64,000 bases of DNA from Xanthostigma xanthostigma (lineage: Eukaryota; Arthropoda; Insecta; Raphidioptera; Raphidiidae). The stretch covers positions 47,792,192 through 47,856,191 of the forward strand of contig OY754464.1 in the NCBI GenBank assembly GCA_963575645.1. Direction: 5' to 3'. This document shows, one piece after another, positions 60,201 through 64,000 of this stretch; the stretch's first letter is position 1, and every line of letters begins with the position of its first letter. The notes below the pieces were generated by a model. That model had not been told where the DNA came from. It made no database searches and saw only the letters and a program-made list of their open reading frames with translations. A program made the position numbers and the translations under genes.

Positions 60201-61586
60201 AGTGCATTTAGAAATATTTTAATTTATAGGTGTGACCCAAACATTTCAGATACATTTTTTCTTTTGTCGCTCATTCGAAAAGGTCCTCGATGGAGACCTT
60301 AACCCTGAATTTGCCAATTCTCCAAATTGCGCCGTCCGTCGCCACCTTGGATTATGTTTTTTTTTCTTCAATTGCTCATATCTCGCGTTCTAATAATCCC
60401 ACAGCAATCGTTCTGAGGTCGTTGGACTCGTCAGGATTTACTCTTTAATTGAATGTCAATCAAGTAAAACTCTCCAATGTACCGGAAAAAAGTTATTAGC
60501 GTCCAAAGTTACAAGTTCTTTGTTCTCAGTACGCATCTGAGACCCCCACCGACAATTTACTATTTAAAGTAGACTCAATTTCCAGTTAAAAAAAAAAAAA
60601 AACTCATCCCGATCGGTTGATTCCTCGCCCACCAATCCACGCTCAAAGTTGCGCTATTCATTTCGTGCTATTTTGAAGCCTCTAATACTCGCGCTGCATT
60701 TCTCGCTTTTGTAACTAATATAACGCAAATTAATTAAGATTAACGATATATTCGTTAATTTTTTACTTTAATTTATAACTCAGATCACTAGTGGCGTATG
60801 TGGGTTGGACGAACATGTAAATATTTTGAGCCGGAACGAGATTACCCCCCCCCCCTCATTTTTGAGGATTCGGAACATGGTGGTAGTAGTAAAATTTCTC
60901 TTTAGGGTTGCGCAACCCCTTCAAAACGGTCAAAAACCACCACAGTAAGGGGTTAAACACGCATTGCTATCTCGTTCCGGCTCAAAATATTTACATGTTT
61001 GTCCGACTCACACGCCACTATTGATCTGAGTTGTAAATTTAAGGAAAAAATTAACAGATTTAACGAATATATCGTATAATTTGCTTTATATTATTTACAA
61101 AAGCGAGAAACGTAGTGCGAGTATTAGAGGCTTCAAAATAGTACGAAATGAATAGCGCAACTTCCAGCGTGGATTGGCGGGCGAGGAATCAACCGATCGG
61201 GATGAATTTTTTTTAAAATACTGGAAATTGAGTCTCCTTTGAATAGTAAATTGTCGGCGGGTGTCTCAGATGCACTGAGAACAAAGAACTTGTAACTTTG
61301 GACGCTAATAACTTTTTTCCAGTACATTGGAGAGTTTTACTTGATTGACATTCAATTAAAGAGTAAATCCTGACGAGTCCAACGACCTCAGAACGATTGC
61401 TGTGGGATTATTAGAACAAGAGATATGAGTAATTGAAGAAAAAAAAACAGAATCCAAGGTGGCGGCGGGCGGCGCAATTTGGAGAATTGGTAAATTCAGG
61501 GTTAAGGTCTCCATCGAAGACCCTTTCGAATGAACAACAAAAGAAAAAATGTATCTGAAATTTTCGGGTCAATTCATAAATGCACT
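60201..61586. mobile_element. Foldback element, 1.39 kb, arms of about 600 bp
   Basis: Left-arm words such as CCTCGATGGAGACCTTAACC, AATCGTTCTGAGGTCGTTGG and CATGTAAATATTTTGAGCCG reappear inverted at 61505, 61385 and 60985. The outer ends are AGTGCATTTA and TAAATGCACT. Open frames here are not genes. Confidence 0.8.
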
Positions 61587-61726
61587 GGGCTAATAGAGAA
61601 TCCAAGAAAAAACGGCGTTTTTTAAATTTTTTCAAATTTTACTAAGTTCTTAAAAAAAATGGTGTCAGCATGGTTTTACATGTAGGTATTACAAGTAGAA
61701 TGACCACCTCTTTGGTGTTTTATATA

Positions 61727-62239
61727 CAGTAGAGACGCGATAATCCGGACTAATTAAAACACAGCTGATCCGGATTATCAAAATGTCCGGATTACTGGAT
61801 GTAATTTTAATTATCAAGAAAACAAACTAAAATGCGTGCTCAAAGGATTTATTCATACGTAAAAAATAAAACTTTTAATTTGTCAAGAATTTCGTTTTTT
61901 ACTTGCAATGATAAAGTAACGTGTGATCGTTTACGCGGCGCCATAGTGCGTTCTCTATGTAATTCTATCTGAGTTTGACAACGACTGCATACATACTAAA
62001 ACCACCTAACTTCTTTCACTTCTCTGACAACAAATATGTATGTAACTGTTTGTAACACACCGCCGGCCAATAGTGTTGACGCAAATAGTGCCGGTACAGC
62101 TACTCAATAACTAAGTATCATGATCCGGATTACTGAAACTGGAAAAATCCGGACTACAATGTACATAATACTATCAAACGACTGTCCGAATTACCAAAGA
62201 ATCCGGATTATGAAGGTTCGGATTAACGCGTCTCTACTG
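61727..62239. mobile_element. Pogo/Tigger-type MITE with TA target
   Basis: The ends CAGTAGAGACGCG and CGCGTCTCTACTG are exact, flanked by TA on both sides. TCCGGATTA words recur near both ends. Confidence 0.85.
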
Positions 62240-62241
62240 TA

Positions 62242-64000
<1,759 letters not shown>

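Noticed and set aside
61133..61635. - strand ORFs of 64 and 74 codons
   Set aside because: They lie in an arm of the 1.4-kb foldback element.

Overview
The window looks like nuclear DNA from an arthropod, most likely an insect. It is AT-rich, its genes are split by GT-AG introns, and it is full of transposon debris typical of insect genomes: Helitrons, hAT and pogo-type MITEs, and foldback elements. I cannot name the order or species from sequence alone.

Four protein-coding genes can be rebuilt exon by exon with every splice phase consistent. (1) 15327-16540, + strand: a 3-exon FRA10AC1 homologue (242 aa), a nuclear protein linked to the spliceosome. (2) 22609-29148, - strand: a 6-exon EDRF1 homologue (1215 aa). 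(3) 29396-31652, + strand: a 4-exon PRADC1 homologue (194 aa), a secreted protein with a protease-associated (PA) domain. EDRF1 and PRADC1 are head to head with 247 bp between start codons, so they probably share a promoter; it contains a perfect three-unit heat-shock element. (4) 34985-50717, + strand: a 12-exon gene (705 aa) with degenerate EF-hands, a long coiled coil, one C-terminal membrane segment and a 42-residue tail ending in NPPM. This is the layout of KASH5, the dynein adaptor of the meiotic LINC complex. It is the most interesting gene here.

Everything else is repeat-rich. Region 1-15 kb: a 150-bp tandem repeat, two Helitrons, a nested set of unclassified elements with a minisatellite carrying the core GCGCATGCGC, a foldback element with a minisatellite core, a 166-bp tandem repeat and an inverted-repeat MITE just upstream of FRA10AC1. 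Region 16.6-22.5 kb: hAT MITEs, a broken Tigger/pogo transposase, a third Helitron and a 767-bp palindromic element. Region 32-34 kb: a fourth, longer Helitron and a hAT MITE. Region 51-64 kb: many MITEs, a 1.4-kb foldback element and two weak candidate coding segments, but no gene I can name.

Recurrent themes: three of four Helitrons carry the same tRNA-Lys-derived insert; short motifs with the conserved core of a hammerhead ribozyme occur at several places; and three near-perfect inverted repeats (arms of 63, 113 and 38 bp) lie at 24.1, 26.5 and 57.9 kb, two of them in EDRF1 introns.
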